Origin: an uncultured Lentisphaeria bacterium | GTDB taxonomy: Bacteria > Verrucomicrobiota > Lentisphaeria > Oligosphaerales > Oligosphaeraceae | Direction of reading: 5' to 3' | Length of the DNA: 16,656 nt | Assembly (NCBI GenBank): GCA_934661755.1 | Contig: CAKUJM010000053.1 | Location: 1 to 16,656 of the forward strand | Shown here: one piece after another, positions 7,040 through 15,138 of the stretch | How the letters are laid out: the number at the start of each line of letters is the position of its first letter | How positions within the stretch are numbered: the first letter of the stretch is position 1 | Made by a program: the position numbers and the translations under genes | Notes under the pieces: generated by a model | Databases searched by the model: none | Told to the model about the DNA's origin: nothing | What the model saw: only the letters and a program-made list of their open reading frames with translations

Positions 7040-8176
7040 TCAATTCGACAGATCCGGCAGCGGCGGCGGCTTGACGCGCTCCTCATCCTCGGCGGACTCG
7101 ACCGGAATCACGTCGCAGGGAATGCGGCGATATTGGGCAGCGCCCCTACCGGATGCGCCAAGCTCCATGATGGTCAGTGCCGCCAGAGTCCGGGCATGCT
7201 GCTCCCATGGGTATGCGAGCAACAGCCCGCGGAAGCCATCGCCAGGCCAGCAATGGCGGGTGGCTACCAGCCGACATCGCTCCGGCGGAATTCCGCTGGC
7301 TGCCAGCGCCTGATATACATGGATCGAATAGAAGCCATGGGCGTATATGGCATCCGGAATCCTACCCTCGCGCAGATCCTGGATGAGGTCCTGCATATTC
7401 GGCTTCTGGGGAAAACGGAAGTACCGCCGGATTTCAAGATCCTCCCCGGCTTCACGGTAGACCTCGCTGAATACCTGCTCCATCTCCTGGGTGACGCCGT
7501 GGCTGGGAACAACCGCAATGGAACGCCGCCCCTCCTTCAGCAGACGGCCCGCAATGTCCCGGGAAAAATGCACGATGTCAAAGCCCACTCCGGAAAAGCC
7601 CGGCACCGGGGTCTCCGCAGTCAGCAACGCAATGCCCATGGACCGCAGACGCTCCGCAATCTGGGCAATCTGCGATGGCGGATGAATCCAGACCACCGCG
7701 TTGAGCCCAAGACGCTTGAAATTGATGACAGTGTCGTCAATGGAGGTGCGCTCAAATGACCCGGTGATGTAATTGACATTGCAGTGATGCATGGTCAATT
7801 CCAGGCCAGTTTGCGCAATCATGCTCCAGCTGTATTTGTCGTGGAAGAAAATCCTGCCGTCGCCGCACAGCAGACCCGCCAATGGCAACGAATGCTGAGC
7901 CTGGGGAAAAATGTATTCCTGCACCGGGTTGGTGAAGGTGCCAATGCCACGCTTCCCGATGATGATGCCATCCTCCACCATCGACTTCAACTCCAAGGTC
8001 GCAGTGCTGCGGGCAACCCCGAACATCGCCGCCAGCTCCCGCGATGACGGTATGGGGAAGGCCTCCCCCGGATGCTGGTAGCGCAGGCTGACAATGTAAT
8101 GGCGCAGCATCGTGCCCTTGTGTAATTGTGTACCGTCTGATTGTTTCAACATGGCTTGCAAGTGATTTTCGGACAT
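7040..8176 (-). CDS. GntR-type winged-helix regulator with LacI/periplasmic-binding-like sensor domain
   Basis: This is a 378-aa transcription factor expected to sense a sugar or glycan fragment and control the genes behind it. Residues 20-80 form a GntR-like winged helix, with IPSSRELAAMFGVARSTA near 42 and the wing GIIIGKRGIGTFT near 70. From about 98 to 365 there is a LacI/GalR-like ligand domain: LAGLLCGDG, a GLNAVVWIHPP stretch near 157, GRRSIAVVPSHG near 216, IPDAIYAHG near 273 and a late CRLVATRHC. The ATG at 8176 was chosen because the predicted promoter lies directly upstream; the frame stays open to 8281, but those starts fall within or upstream of the promoter. The Shine-Dalgarno is weak and the leader is very short (about 11 nt). 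A direct repeat over the start suggests self-regulation. It leads the unit with the pseudopilin and GH5 genes. The effector is unknown. Confidence 0.87.
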   Translation of the reverse strand: MSENHLQAMLKQSDGTQLHKGTMLRHYIVSLRYQHPGEAFPIPSSRELAAMFGVARSTATLELKSMVEDGIIIGKRGIGTFTNPVQEYIFPQAQHSLPLAGLLCGDGRIFFHDKYSWSMIAQTGLELTMHHCNVNYITGSFERTSIDDTVINFKRLGLNAVVWIHPPSQIAQIAERLRSMGIALLTAETPVPGFSGVGFDIVHFSRDIAGRLLKEGRRSIAVVPSHGVTQEMEQVFSEVYREAGEDLEIRRYFRFPQKPNMQDLIQDLREGRIPDAIYAHGFYSIHVYQALAASGIPPERCRLVATRHCWPGDGFRGLLLAYPWEQHARTLAALTIMELGASGRGAAQYRRIPCDVIPVESAEDEERVKPPPLPDLSN

Positions 8177-8186
8177 TATCGGACAT
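8169..8186. promoter_or_regulatory. Direct repeat tcggacat x2, possible operator of the regulator
   Basis: Two perfect copies of tcggacat (8169-8176 and 8179-8186) are spaced 10 bp apart, one turn of the helix. They cover the region from the predicted transcription start to the start codon of the GntR-type regulator. That is where a repressor would act on its own gene. GntR proteins often bind inverted repeats, so a direct repeat is unusual. Confidence 0.4.
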
Positions 8187-8193
8187 CTCACTA

Positions 8194-8222
8194 AATATAT
8201 TGCCGCCATGATGAAAATGCAA
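8194..8222 (-). promoter_or_regulatory. Sigma70-like promoter of the regulator-pseudopilin-GH5 unit
   Basis: The minus strand has TTGCAT (8217-8222) as -35, a 17-bp spacer, and TATATT (8194-8199) as -10. Transcription would begin near 8187, about 11 nt before the ATG at 8176. The spacing is optimal and both boxes are close to consensus. Confidence 0.6.
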
Positions 8223-8623
8223 TGGCATGAAAAGATTTTTTTACGCCTCCACGGTGACGGCCATGAATAAAAATACTTCACTGGACCCGTGAAGCTGGTT
8301 GTCTGGCGTCAGAATAGGGTGCAGCCGAAATCGGGGACATCCCCCAAAAAAGCCGGGTTGCAGGAGCCGTCGGCGGGCTGCTTCGTGTTCGACGAGGCCG
8401 CCTTCCCCACGCTCCAGCCCGACAGCGGGGAGCCGCCCCGCCCCGCCCCGCGACAACATCGGCAGGCGGACAAATGGTGGCGGATTCTCGATACCATCGC
8501 AGACATTGAAAGAGCTCCCGACCCGAGCTGCCAACATCTTTGAAAAATTTCGGAAAGCGAAGGAAAAAGCCTGGCGCATGATGACTTGCCAGGTCCAACC
8601 AAGGTGACGCCCAATAGCGTTGC

Positions 8624-8660
8624 CCACTGTCATTCCCCAGTGGACAGGTTGAAGGCCTGT
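8624..8660. repeat. Pair of adjacent small hairpins, REP-like
   Basis: ccactg (8624-8629) pairs with cagtgg (8638-8643), and directly after it acagg (8644-8648) pairs with cctgt (8656-8660). Two touching stem-loops in an intergenic region resemble repetitive extragenic palindromes. Only one copy is in this window, so repetition in the genome is not shown. Confidence 0.4.
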
Positions 8661-8850
8661 TCCTTCATTCAACCACGCAAATTGCAGCGTCTGTTCAGGC
8701 GTGGATTCATGAGCGAAGAACCGGTAAAGCTTATAAAGGGGGGGGACAGCCAGATAAAAACAGGATAGACTGGTCAAGATGCTGGCATATCCGCGGGAAG
8801 GTGCGGGGGAACAGCCTGATGCATCATTACGATTGCACGGTATTCCAGCG

Positions 8851-8889
8851 AAAAAGCAATGGCGAAACCGTGCCTTGCGATTTCGCCAT
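8851..8889 (-). terminator. Candidate terminator of the pilus motor cluster
   Basis: atggcgaaa (8859-8867) and tttcgccat (8881-8889) form a perfect 9-bp stem with a 13-nt loop. On the minus strand it is followed after TGC by five T. It lies about 310 nt beyond the pilC stop on the same strand. Confidence 0.5.
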
Positions 8890-8922
8890 CAGATAGGAAA
8901 ATGAAATGCCGCCCGTCTCTTA

Positions 8923-8956
8923 TTAATGAGGCGCTTGGGTTAATGAGGCGCCTGGG
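8923..8956. repeat. 17-bp tandem direct repeat (2 copies)
   Basis: ttaatgaggcgcttggg (8923-8939) is followed directly by ttaatgaggcgcctggg (8940-8956), with one mismatch. It may be a local duplication. Confidence 0.85.
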
Positions 8957-9197
8957 CTAGCGGGTCACGGGCTTTCGCCCTCCCCAGTCACGCCAGGCAT
9001 AACGCCGGGACTTATAGCCCCATCACAAACCACGTGGGCTTGCTTGTGCTCTTTTATGGCAGATTGCTCTTGCCATACCATCCCTCCGGTCGGGGCGGCA
9101 TCCATGCATTACCCCAAATTCCGCATTCTGTCAAGCGCCGCCCCGCCAATCCGGGACAGCACATTGAATCCGACTGCGGATGCCTGACGCCGCCTTG

Positions 9198-10442
9198 TCA
9201 GCCGCCGAGCTTGTCGATCATCTTGACCAGCGGAGCGAACAGCGCCACGACAATGGTGCCGATGACGCCGGCCAGGAACATGATCATCAGCGGCTCGATC
9301 AGCGCCGTCAGGCCTTCGACCGCCCGGTCGACTTCCTCTTCATAGACATTGGCCACCCGGTTGAGCATGTCCGGCAATGCGCCGGTCTCCTCGCCGACTT
9401 CGATCATGGAGCAGAGCATCAGCGGAAAGACCCCGGATTTTTCCAGCGGCTTGGTCATGCCCTCGCCCTCTCGCACGGCGTCATGGATGGTGTCGATGGC
9501 GCGCCCGAATATTTCATTTCCGGTGGTATCGCGCACAATCTGCAATGCGGAGAGCACCGCCACGCCGGATCCCATCAGGGTCCCCAAGGTGCGGGCGAAC
9601 CGCGCGGAGATGTTTTTCACCACCAGGCCGCTGATCATGGGCACCTTTATGCAGAACAGGTCCCATACATAGATGCCGGGCTTGGTCTTCAACAGCAGCT
9701 TGAAGATGACAATGGCGATGATGAGGATCACAAACACGCTCAACGCATGGTTTTTCAGGATATTGGAGGACTCGATGACGAACACGGTGATGCCCGGGAG
9801 GCTCTCGCCAGGCAGCATCTCCGCGAACATCGCCCCGAACTTCGGGATGATGAAGATCATCAGCAAGGCGGTGATGGTCATGGCCATGGTGAGCACGGCG
9901 ATCGGGTAGACCATGGCCGACTTGACCTTGCCGGCGATGCGCTGGGCCTTTTCCATGAACTCCGCCAGACGGTTCAGCACAACCTCCATCGCGCCGGATG
10001 CCTCGCCCGCACGAACCATGGAGACAAAAAGCTTGTTGAAACTCTTGGGATGCGTCCCCAACGCCTCGGAAAAAGTCGAACCGCCTTCGACTGAATCCGC
10101 CAGGCTGCCCATCACCTTGCAAAGCTGCGGCTGGCTGCCCTTGGCCTGACGTTCGAGGGTACGCAGCGCACGCACCAGCGGCAGACCGGCCTCCAGCAGG
10201 GTGGCCAGCTGGCGGGTGGCGGTGCAAAGCTGCTTCTTGGGAACCTTCGGCATCCCGAAGAACGAACCGGCGCCGGCCGATGCGCCGCGGCCCTTCTCGA
10301 CGCCGCCAATGGTGGTCAGGCTGGTCGGCGCCAACGACTGGTTGCGCAGCTGGATCGTCGCCTGCTGCTCGTCGTCGGCCTCAAGGATGCCCTTGACTTC
10401 CTTGCCTTCGGTATTGTATGCGGTATACTTGAATTTTGCCAT
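9198..10442 (-). CDS. pilC: Type IV pilus / type II secretion inner-membrane platform protein (PilC/GspF)
   Basis: PilC is the inner-membrane platform on which the PilB and PilT motors drive pilus extension and retraction. The 414-aa protein has the N-terminal MAKFKYTAYNTEGKEVKG segment and two T2SSF domains (about 72-195 and 275-397). Three membrane helices lie near 177-199, 233-251 and 384-405. The repeated signature appears as FVSMVRAGEASGAM near 139 and MIEVGEETGALPDML near 346. Its length is normal for the family. The ATG at 10442 has GGAGG 6 nt upstream. It is the last gene of the motor cluster, 48 nt after pilT. The cluster order with pilB and pilT favours a pilus role over pure type II secretion. 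Confidence 0.95.
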   Translation of the reverse strand: MAKFKYTAYNTEGKEVKGILEADDEQQATIQLRNQSLAPTSLTTIGGVEKGRGASAGAGSFFGMPKVPKKQLCTATRQLATLLEAGLPLVRALRTLERQAKGSQPQLCKVMGSLADSVEGGSTFSEALGTHPKSFNKLFVSMVRAGEASGAMEVVLNRLAEFMEKAQRIAGKVKSAMVYPIAVLTMAMTITALLMIFIIPKFGAMFAEMLPGESLPGITVFVIESSNILKNHALSVFVILIIAIVIFKLLLKTKPGIYVWDLFCIKVPMISGLVVKNISARFARTLGTLMGSGVAVLSALQIVRDTTGNEIFGRAIDTIHDAVREGEGMTKPLEKSGVFPLMLCSMIEVGEETGALPDMLNRVANVYEEEVDRAVEGLTALIEPLMIMFLAGVIGTIVVALFAPLVKMIDKLGG

Positions 10443-10490
10443 GGGTGGCCTCCGGGAAAAGTGGATGGGCGCGGGGGGAGGGGGATTCGG

Positions 10491-11591
10491 CTACCGCTTG
10501 AGCGACGCGCCGCCATTCTGCTTGTATTGCTCGTGGATCTTCTGGACAATGCCCTCCGGGTCACGCGACTTGGTGATCAGGTCGCCATACGAGATCTTGC
10601 CCTCGTTGTATAGCTTCATCAGATGCGAATCCAAAGTGTTCATGCCGTATTTCGCACCGGTCTGGATGTCCGAGGTGATGCGGAAGGTCTTGCCGTCGCG
10701 GATCAGCGCCTGGATTGACGGCGTGGTCACCATGATCTCAAAGGCCGCCACCCGCCCCTTCTTGTCAATGCGCTTGAGCAGCAGCTGCGAAATCACGCAA
10801 ATCAGGGTCGCCGCCAGCTGGGTGCGGATCTGCGCCTGCTGGGTGGTCGGGAAGGAGTCGACTATTCGGTCGATGGTTTCGGCGGCGCCAGTGGTGTGCA
10901 AGGTGCCGAAGACCAGGTGGCCGGTTTCCGCCGCGGTGATGGCGGCGCTGATGGTCTCGTTGTCACGCATTTCACCAACCAGGATGACGTCCGGGTCCTG
11001 ACGCAGCGCGCGGCGGATGGCATCGGCGAACGACGGCACGTCATTGTGCACCTCTCGCTGGGTGATGACGCAATTGACGCTCTTGTGGTAGAACTCGATC
11101 GGGTCCTCAATGGTGATGATGTGGTCCTTCTTCTCGTGGTTGATCACGTCGATCATCGATGCCAGAGTGGTGGATTTGCCGGAACCGGTCGGACCAGTCA
11201 CCAGCACCAGGCCGCGGGGGCGGAACAGCACGTCCTTGGTGGCCGGCGGCAGCCCGATCTGCTCCAAAGTCAGCAGGTTGTTGGAAATCGTGCGCAGCAC
11301 CATGGCGATATTGCCGCGCGCCCGGAAGGCGGAAACACGGAAACGGGCCTTGTCGCCAAAGGCAAAGCCGAAGTCGACGGTGCCGTCCTGCTGCAGCTTC
11401 TGCTGGTTGGCCTCGCTGGTGATGGACTTCATCAGGTACTCGGTGTCCTCCGGCTGCATCGGCGGCACGTCAAGCGGAGTCATTTCGCCATGGATGCGTA
11501 TCACCGGCGGCGAGTAGCAGGGCAAGTGCAAGTCACTTGCGCCCTCTTCCAACACCAGGTCCAGCAGATCAGCCATCTCAAGTTTTGCCAT
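10491..11591 (-). CDS. pilT: Type IV pilus retraction ATPase PilT
   Basis: PilT is the hexameric cytoplasmic ATPase that disassembles pili and powers twitching, adhesion or DNA uptake. The 366-aa protein starts with an N-terminal PAS-like domain containing SDLHL and RIHGEM. Walker A GPTGSGKST is at 133-141, an Asp box (TIEDPIEF) at 160, Walker B DVILVGEMRD at 201-210 and a His box (TGHLVFGTLHT) at 223. A C-terminal IQALIRDGKT at 293 matches the retraction motif region of PilT. It lacks the four-cysteine zinc element of PilB/GspE, which supports PilT. The ATG at 11591 is preceded by GGAGAGAG. It lies 64 nt after the pilB-type gene and 48 nt before pilC. Confidence 0.95.
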   Translation of the reverse strand: MAKLEMADLLDLVLEEGASDLHLPCYSPPVIRIHGEMTPLDVPPMQPEDTEYLMKSITSEANQQKLQQDGTVDFGFAFGDKARFRVSAFRARGNIAMVLRTISNNLLTLEQIGLPPATKDVLFRPRGLVLVTGPTGSGKSTTLASMIDVINHEKKDHIITIEDPIEFYHKSVNCVITQREVHNDVPSFADAIRRALRQDPDVILVGEMRDNETISAAITAAETGHLVFGTLHTTGAAETIDRIVDSFPTTQQAQIRTQLAATLICVISQLLLKRIDKKGRVAAFEIMVTTPSIQALIRDGKTFRITSDIQTGAKYGMNTLDSHLMKLYNEGKISYGDLITKSRDPEGIVQKIHEQYKQNGGASLKR

Positions 11592-11655
11592 TTATAATCT
11601 CTCTCCGTAATTCGAGCTCAGACTGGATTGCCCTTCGCGCCACCGTCGGCACATG

Positions 11656-13389
11656 TCAGGCAAAGGTGAATTGGATTACCTCCTTGGCGCAGGTGATCCC
11701 AGCCAGGACATGCTTGAAGCCGTCCTGCCGCAATGAACACATCCCCTGGCTCAAGGCCATCTCCTTGATCTCCTGGGTCGGACAACGCTTGTTGATCATC
11801 GACTGGATCTCCGGAGTGACCACCAGCATCTCGAAAATGCCCACCCGGCCGCGGAAGCCGGAGCCATTGCAGTTGTCACAGCCGGTGCCAATGTAGAACT
11901 TCTGGTCGCCAATCTGCTCGCGGGTCACCCCGAAGGCCGACAGCTCCTCGTCGGTCGGAGTGTACTGCTCCTTGCAATTCGGGCAGATCCGGCGAATCAG
12001 ACGCTGCGCCAGAACCGCAATCAGCGTCGAACTGATCAGGAATGGCTCGATGCCCATGTCAATCAGACGGGTGACGGTGCCGGCGGCATCGTTGGTGTGA
12101 AGCGTCGAAAGCACCAGGTGACCGGTCAGCGACGCCTGGACGGCAATGTCGGCGGTCTCCTTGTCGCGGATCTCCCCGACCATGATGCGGTCGGGGTCCT
12201 GACGCAAAAAGGCGCGCAACGCATTGGCGAAGGTCATGCCGACCTGCTCGCGCACCGGCACCTGCATGATGCCGTCAATGTCGTACTCCACCGGGTCCTC
12301 GACTGTCAACAGCTTGTCCTCCGGCTTGTTGAGCTCCTTGATGCCGCTGTAAAGCGTGGTGGTCTTGCCCGAACCGGTCGGACCGGTCACCACGAAAATG
12401 CCATTCGGACGGGAAATCAGCTTGCGGATGCTGGTCACCATCTCCGGCTGCATCCCCAGGCTGTCCAGGCTCAGATTGACCACCGAACGGTCCAGAACAC
12501 GCAACACCACCGACTCGCCATAGCGGGTCGGTAGCGTGGATACACGCAAATCCACCGGCCGGCGGCTGATGTGCAGCTCGATCCGGCCATCCTGCGGAAT
12601 GCGCCGCTCCGAAATGTTCAGGCCGCTCATGACCTTGATGCGGCTGATCACCGGGACCGCAAAATGCTTCGGCGGCGGATTCATCTCGTAAAGCGCGCCG
12701 TCAATGCGGTAGCGAATCCGGAACTCGTCGGCAAACGGCTCGAAATGAATGTCGGAGGCCTTGTCCTTGATCGCCTGCTGCAGGATGACATTGACGAACT
12801 TGACGATCGGTGTGTCGTTGGCCGCCGCCAGCAGCTCCTTCTCCGTGAGGTTGCTGTAGTCCTTGTTGGCCACCGGGTTGCTGGCCTCGTGCTCCTGCAC
12901 CAGCTCGTTGATGACGTCGCTGACGCTGCCGCCCTGCTCCGGATAGATGATGTCCAGGGTCTCCTGAATCTCCTTCGGCCGCGCCACCACTATCCGGCAC
13001 TCCTTGTTGATGACGAAGTGCAGCTCGTCCACCAGCTTGGTGTCAAAGGGATGGTCGGTGGCAATGGTCAGCACCTCGCCATCCAGGCTGAGCGGAATGA
13101 TGCTGTAGGTGCGCGCCGTGTCTGAGCTGATGATCTTGGCCAGGTCGGTGTCGATGGCGGTGGCGCGCACCTCGACAAATTCAGTCCCCAGCTCCTCCGC
13201 AATCAGCGACAGCAGCTTGTCCTCGTTGATGATCTCATAGTTGTACAGGACATTCTGGAAGGGCATGCCGCTGGTGTGGCTCTCCTCCAGCACCTCCTCC
13301 AGCTGCTCCTCGGTCGCAATCTTGTGATTCACCAGAATCTGCCAGATGATGCTGACATCCGGTGACATTTCGAAGTTGGTATCGCTCAT
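11656..13389 (-). CDS. pilB: GspE/PilB-type assembly ATPase (copy 1)
   Basis: This hexameric ATPase powers pilin or pseudopilin assembly at the inner membrane. The 577-aa protein has an N-terminal MshEN/GspE-N domain (about 15-150), then a helical linker. The core carries SDIHFEP at 212, RIPQDGRI at 263, Walker A GPTGSGKTT at 336-344, the Asp box LTVEDPVEY at 361, Walker B RIMVGEIRDKET at 401-412 and TGHLVLSTLHTND near 422. The zinc-binding cysteines are present: C469/C472 and C504/C507. Its length is typical. The ATG at 13389 has AGGGA close upstream. It starts 24 nt after the stop of a second, different GspE-like gene, with pilT behind it. Which of the two copies serves pili and which secretion cannot be told; the symbol is a best guess. 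Confidence 0.93.
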   Translation of the reverse strand: MSDTNFEMSPDVSIIWQILVNHKIATEEQLEEVLEESHTSGMPFQNVLYNYEIINEDKLLSLIAEELGTEFVEVRATAIDTDLAKIISSDTARTYSIIPLSLDGEVLTIATDHPFDTKLVDELHFVINKECRIVVARPKEIQETLDIIYPEQGGSVSDVINELVQEHEASNPVANKDYSNLTEKELLAAANDTPIVKFVNVILQQAIKDKASDIHFEPFADEFRIRYRIDGALYEMNPPPKHFAVPVISRIKVMSGLNISERRIPQDGRIELHISRRPVDLRVSTLPTRYGESVVLRVLDRSVVNLSLDSLGMQPEMVTSIRKLISRPNGIFVVTGPTGSGKTTTLYSGIKELNKPEDKLLTVEDPVEYDIDGIMQVPVREQVGMTFANALRAFLRQDPDRIMVGEIRDKETADIAVQASLTGHLVLSTLHTNDAAGTVTRLIDMGIEPFLISSTLIAVLAQRLIRRICPNCKEQYTPTDEELSAFGVTREQIGDQKFYIGTGCDNCNGSGFRGRVGIFEMLVVTPEIQSMINKRCPTQEIKEMALSQGMCSLRQDGFKHVLAGITCAKEVIQFTFA

Positions 13390-13413
13390 AATCCCTGGCT
13401 GGATGAGTGCCTG

Positions 13414-15138
13414 TTAGTGGACATCGACAGTGGTGCGCAACACCTCGGTGATGGAGGTCACGCCCATTGCCGCCTTGCGCATGCCGTCGTCACGCAAGGT
13501 GCGCATGCCCTTCTGGCGTGCATGGCGCATGATGACGCCGGCATCCGCCTTGTCGTAAATCAGCTGTTCAATCGAGTTGTCGAGCATGAAGATTTCATAG
13601 ATGCCCATCCGGCCACGATAGCCCTTGTTGCATTCCGGACACCCGACCGCATCCATGTATGTCGCCTTGCCGATGGTCTCCGGATCCAGCGACAGCCCCT
13701 CGATTTCCGCGGCGGTGAGCTGGTGCGGCCGCTTGCACTGCTTGCAGAGGCGGCGGACCAGACGCTGCGCCATGATGGCGCGCAGCGATGAGGCGATCAG
13801 GAAGGGCTTGATCCCCATGTTGATCAACCTGGTGATCGCTGAAGGCGCGTCGTTGGTGTGGAGGGTGCTGAACACCAGATGCCCAGTCAGGGCCGCATTG
13901 ATGGCAATGGAGCCAGTCTCGCTGTCGCGGATCTCGCCAACCATGATGATGTTCGGCGCCTGGCGCAGCATGGCGCGCAGCGCCGCGGCGAAGGTGAGCC
14001 CGACCTCAGTGTTCACCTGCACCTGGTTGATGCCGGAAAGCTCGTATTCCACCGGGTCCTCGGCAGTGATGATCTTCCGCGTCGGCTGGTTGAGCTCGTG
14101 CAGGAATGAATAAAGCGAGGTGGTCTTGCCGGAACCGGTCGGACCGGTGACCAGGAAGATCCCGTCCGGCAAATTCAGGATCTTGAAGATCAGCTCCTGG
14201 TCGTCCGGCAGGAAGCCCAGCTCGCCAATGCCCAGCATGACTCCGGACTTGTCCAGAATACGCATGACGATCGACTCGCCGTGGGTGCAGGGAATGTCCG
14301 ATACGCGCAAGTCCAGCTCGCGCCCCATCGCGTTGGTGCGGATGCGCCCGTCCTGGGGAATGCGATGCTCGGAGAGGTCCATGCCGCTCATCAGCTTCAG
14401 ACGCGACAGGATCTTGTTCTGCAGATACTTCGGCGGAGACTCCACCTCGTTGAGCACGCCGTCAATGCGGTAGCGCACCCGGAACTTCTTCTCCAGCGGC
14501 TCCAGATGGATGTCGGATGCGCGCGAACGGAAGGCCTCCATGATCAGCAGCGAGACATAGCGGATGATCGGCGCCGCCTCGTCCTCCTCGCCTCCCTCGC
14601 GGTCGGTGGTGGCGTCAGTGGTCGTGTCCGTGGTTGCGGAAATCGTGATGTCGGTGGTGGTCTCGGTCAGCTGGGTAATGACGTCGTTGGCGTCCTGGCG
14701 GTTGTAATAGAAGTCCAGCGCCCGCTCCAGCTGCCGCTGCGAAGCCAGCACCCCCTCGACGTCCTGACGGGTCAAATGCCGGATCGCATCGAGCGACTCA
14801 ATGTCCGAGGGGTCGGACACCGCCACCCGCATGATGCCGTTGGAGAAGCCGATCGGCACCATCTTGTAGCGCAGCGCAATCTGCGCCGGCAGCAGGGCGA
14901 TGACATCCTCCGGAATGCGCTCCTTGGATGCGTCGAAGTCATATACATCCATGTTGTATTCGGCGGCCAGCATCTGCATCACCGCCTTCTCGGTGACCGC
15001 CTTGTCGGCATACAGCGCGCTGAGCACCGAGTCCATGTCCTCGTCCTGGCAACGCTTCTTGGCCGCCTGGAGCTGCTCGTCAGTCACCAGACCGCGGGCA
15101 ATCAGCAAGTCGACGATGAAATCCTCTTGACCTATCAC
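13414..15138 (-). CDS. gspE: GspE/PilB-type assembly ATPase (copy 2) with Thr/Asp-rich linker
   Basis: This is a second secretion/pilus assembly ATPase, 574 aa, the first gene of the motor cluster. The GspE-N domain covers about 1-148. A low-complexity linker (about 156-187) of Thr and Asp repeats ending in an acidic EGGEEDE run follows. The core has SDIHLEP at 208, Walker A GPTGSGKTT at 332-340, Asp box ITAEDPVEY at 357, Walker B IIMVGEIRDSET at 397-408 and TGHLVFSTLHTND at 418. Zinc cysteines are C465/C468 and C500/C503. The frame stays open to 15351, but the upstream part is basic and unlike the family. The GTG at 15138 has GGAG 8 nt upstream and begins where homology begins, so I chose it. 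The gene is not a simple duplicate of copy 1: N-termini and linkers differ strongly, so the two copies are old paralogues. Confidence 0.92.
   Translation of the reverse strand: MIGQEDFIVDLLIARGLVTDEQLQAAKKRCQDEDMDSVLSALYADKAVTEKAVMQMLAAEYNMDVYDFDASKERIPEDVIALLPAQIALRYKMVPIGFSNGIMRVAVSDPSDIESLDAIRHLTRQDVEGVLASQRQLERALDFYYNRQDANDVITQLTETTTDITISATTDTTTDATTDREGGEEDEAAPIIRYVSLLIMEAFRSRASDIHLEPLEKKFRVRYRIDGVLNEVESPPKYLQNKILSRLKLMSGMDLSEHRIPQDGRIRTNAMGRELDLRVSDIPCTHGESIVMRILDKSGVMLGIGELGFLPDDQELIFKILNLPDGIFLVTGPTGSGKTTSLYSFLHELNQPTRKIITAEDPVEYELSGINQVQVNTEVGLTFAAALRAMLRQAPNIIMVGEIRDSETGSIAINAALTGHLVFSTLHTNDAPSAITRLINMGIKPFLIASSLRAIMAQRLVRRLCKQCKRPHQLTAAEIEGLSLDPETIGKATYMDAVGCPECNKGYRGRMGIYEIFMLDNSIEQLIYDKADAGVIMRHARQKGMRTLRDDGMRKAAMGVTSITEVLRTTVDVH

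Larger units (their letters stand above)
8290..9197. other. About 0.9 kb without a supported gene
   Basis: Several frames are open here on both strands, the longest on the minus strand at 8241-8777 (178 codons). None shows a recognisable domain, ribosome binding site or consistent codon use, and they overlap each other. The stretch holds a C/G-rich run of CCCCG units (8434-8450), a run of eight G (8738-8745) and two adjacent hairpins (8624-8660). It also has a terminator candidate (8851-8889), a 17-bp direct repeat (8923-8956) and a 7-bp stem tatggca/tgccata (9055-9077). It separates the carbohydrate unit from the pilus motor genes. Confidence 0.6.

Noticed and set aside
8241..8777. 178-codon minus-strand frame
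   Set aside because: No domain, no ribosome binding site, overlaps the regulator promoter side, and competing frames are open on both strands. Kept only as unexplained DNA.
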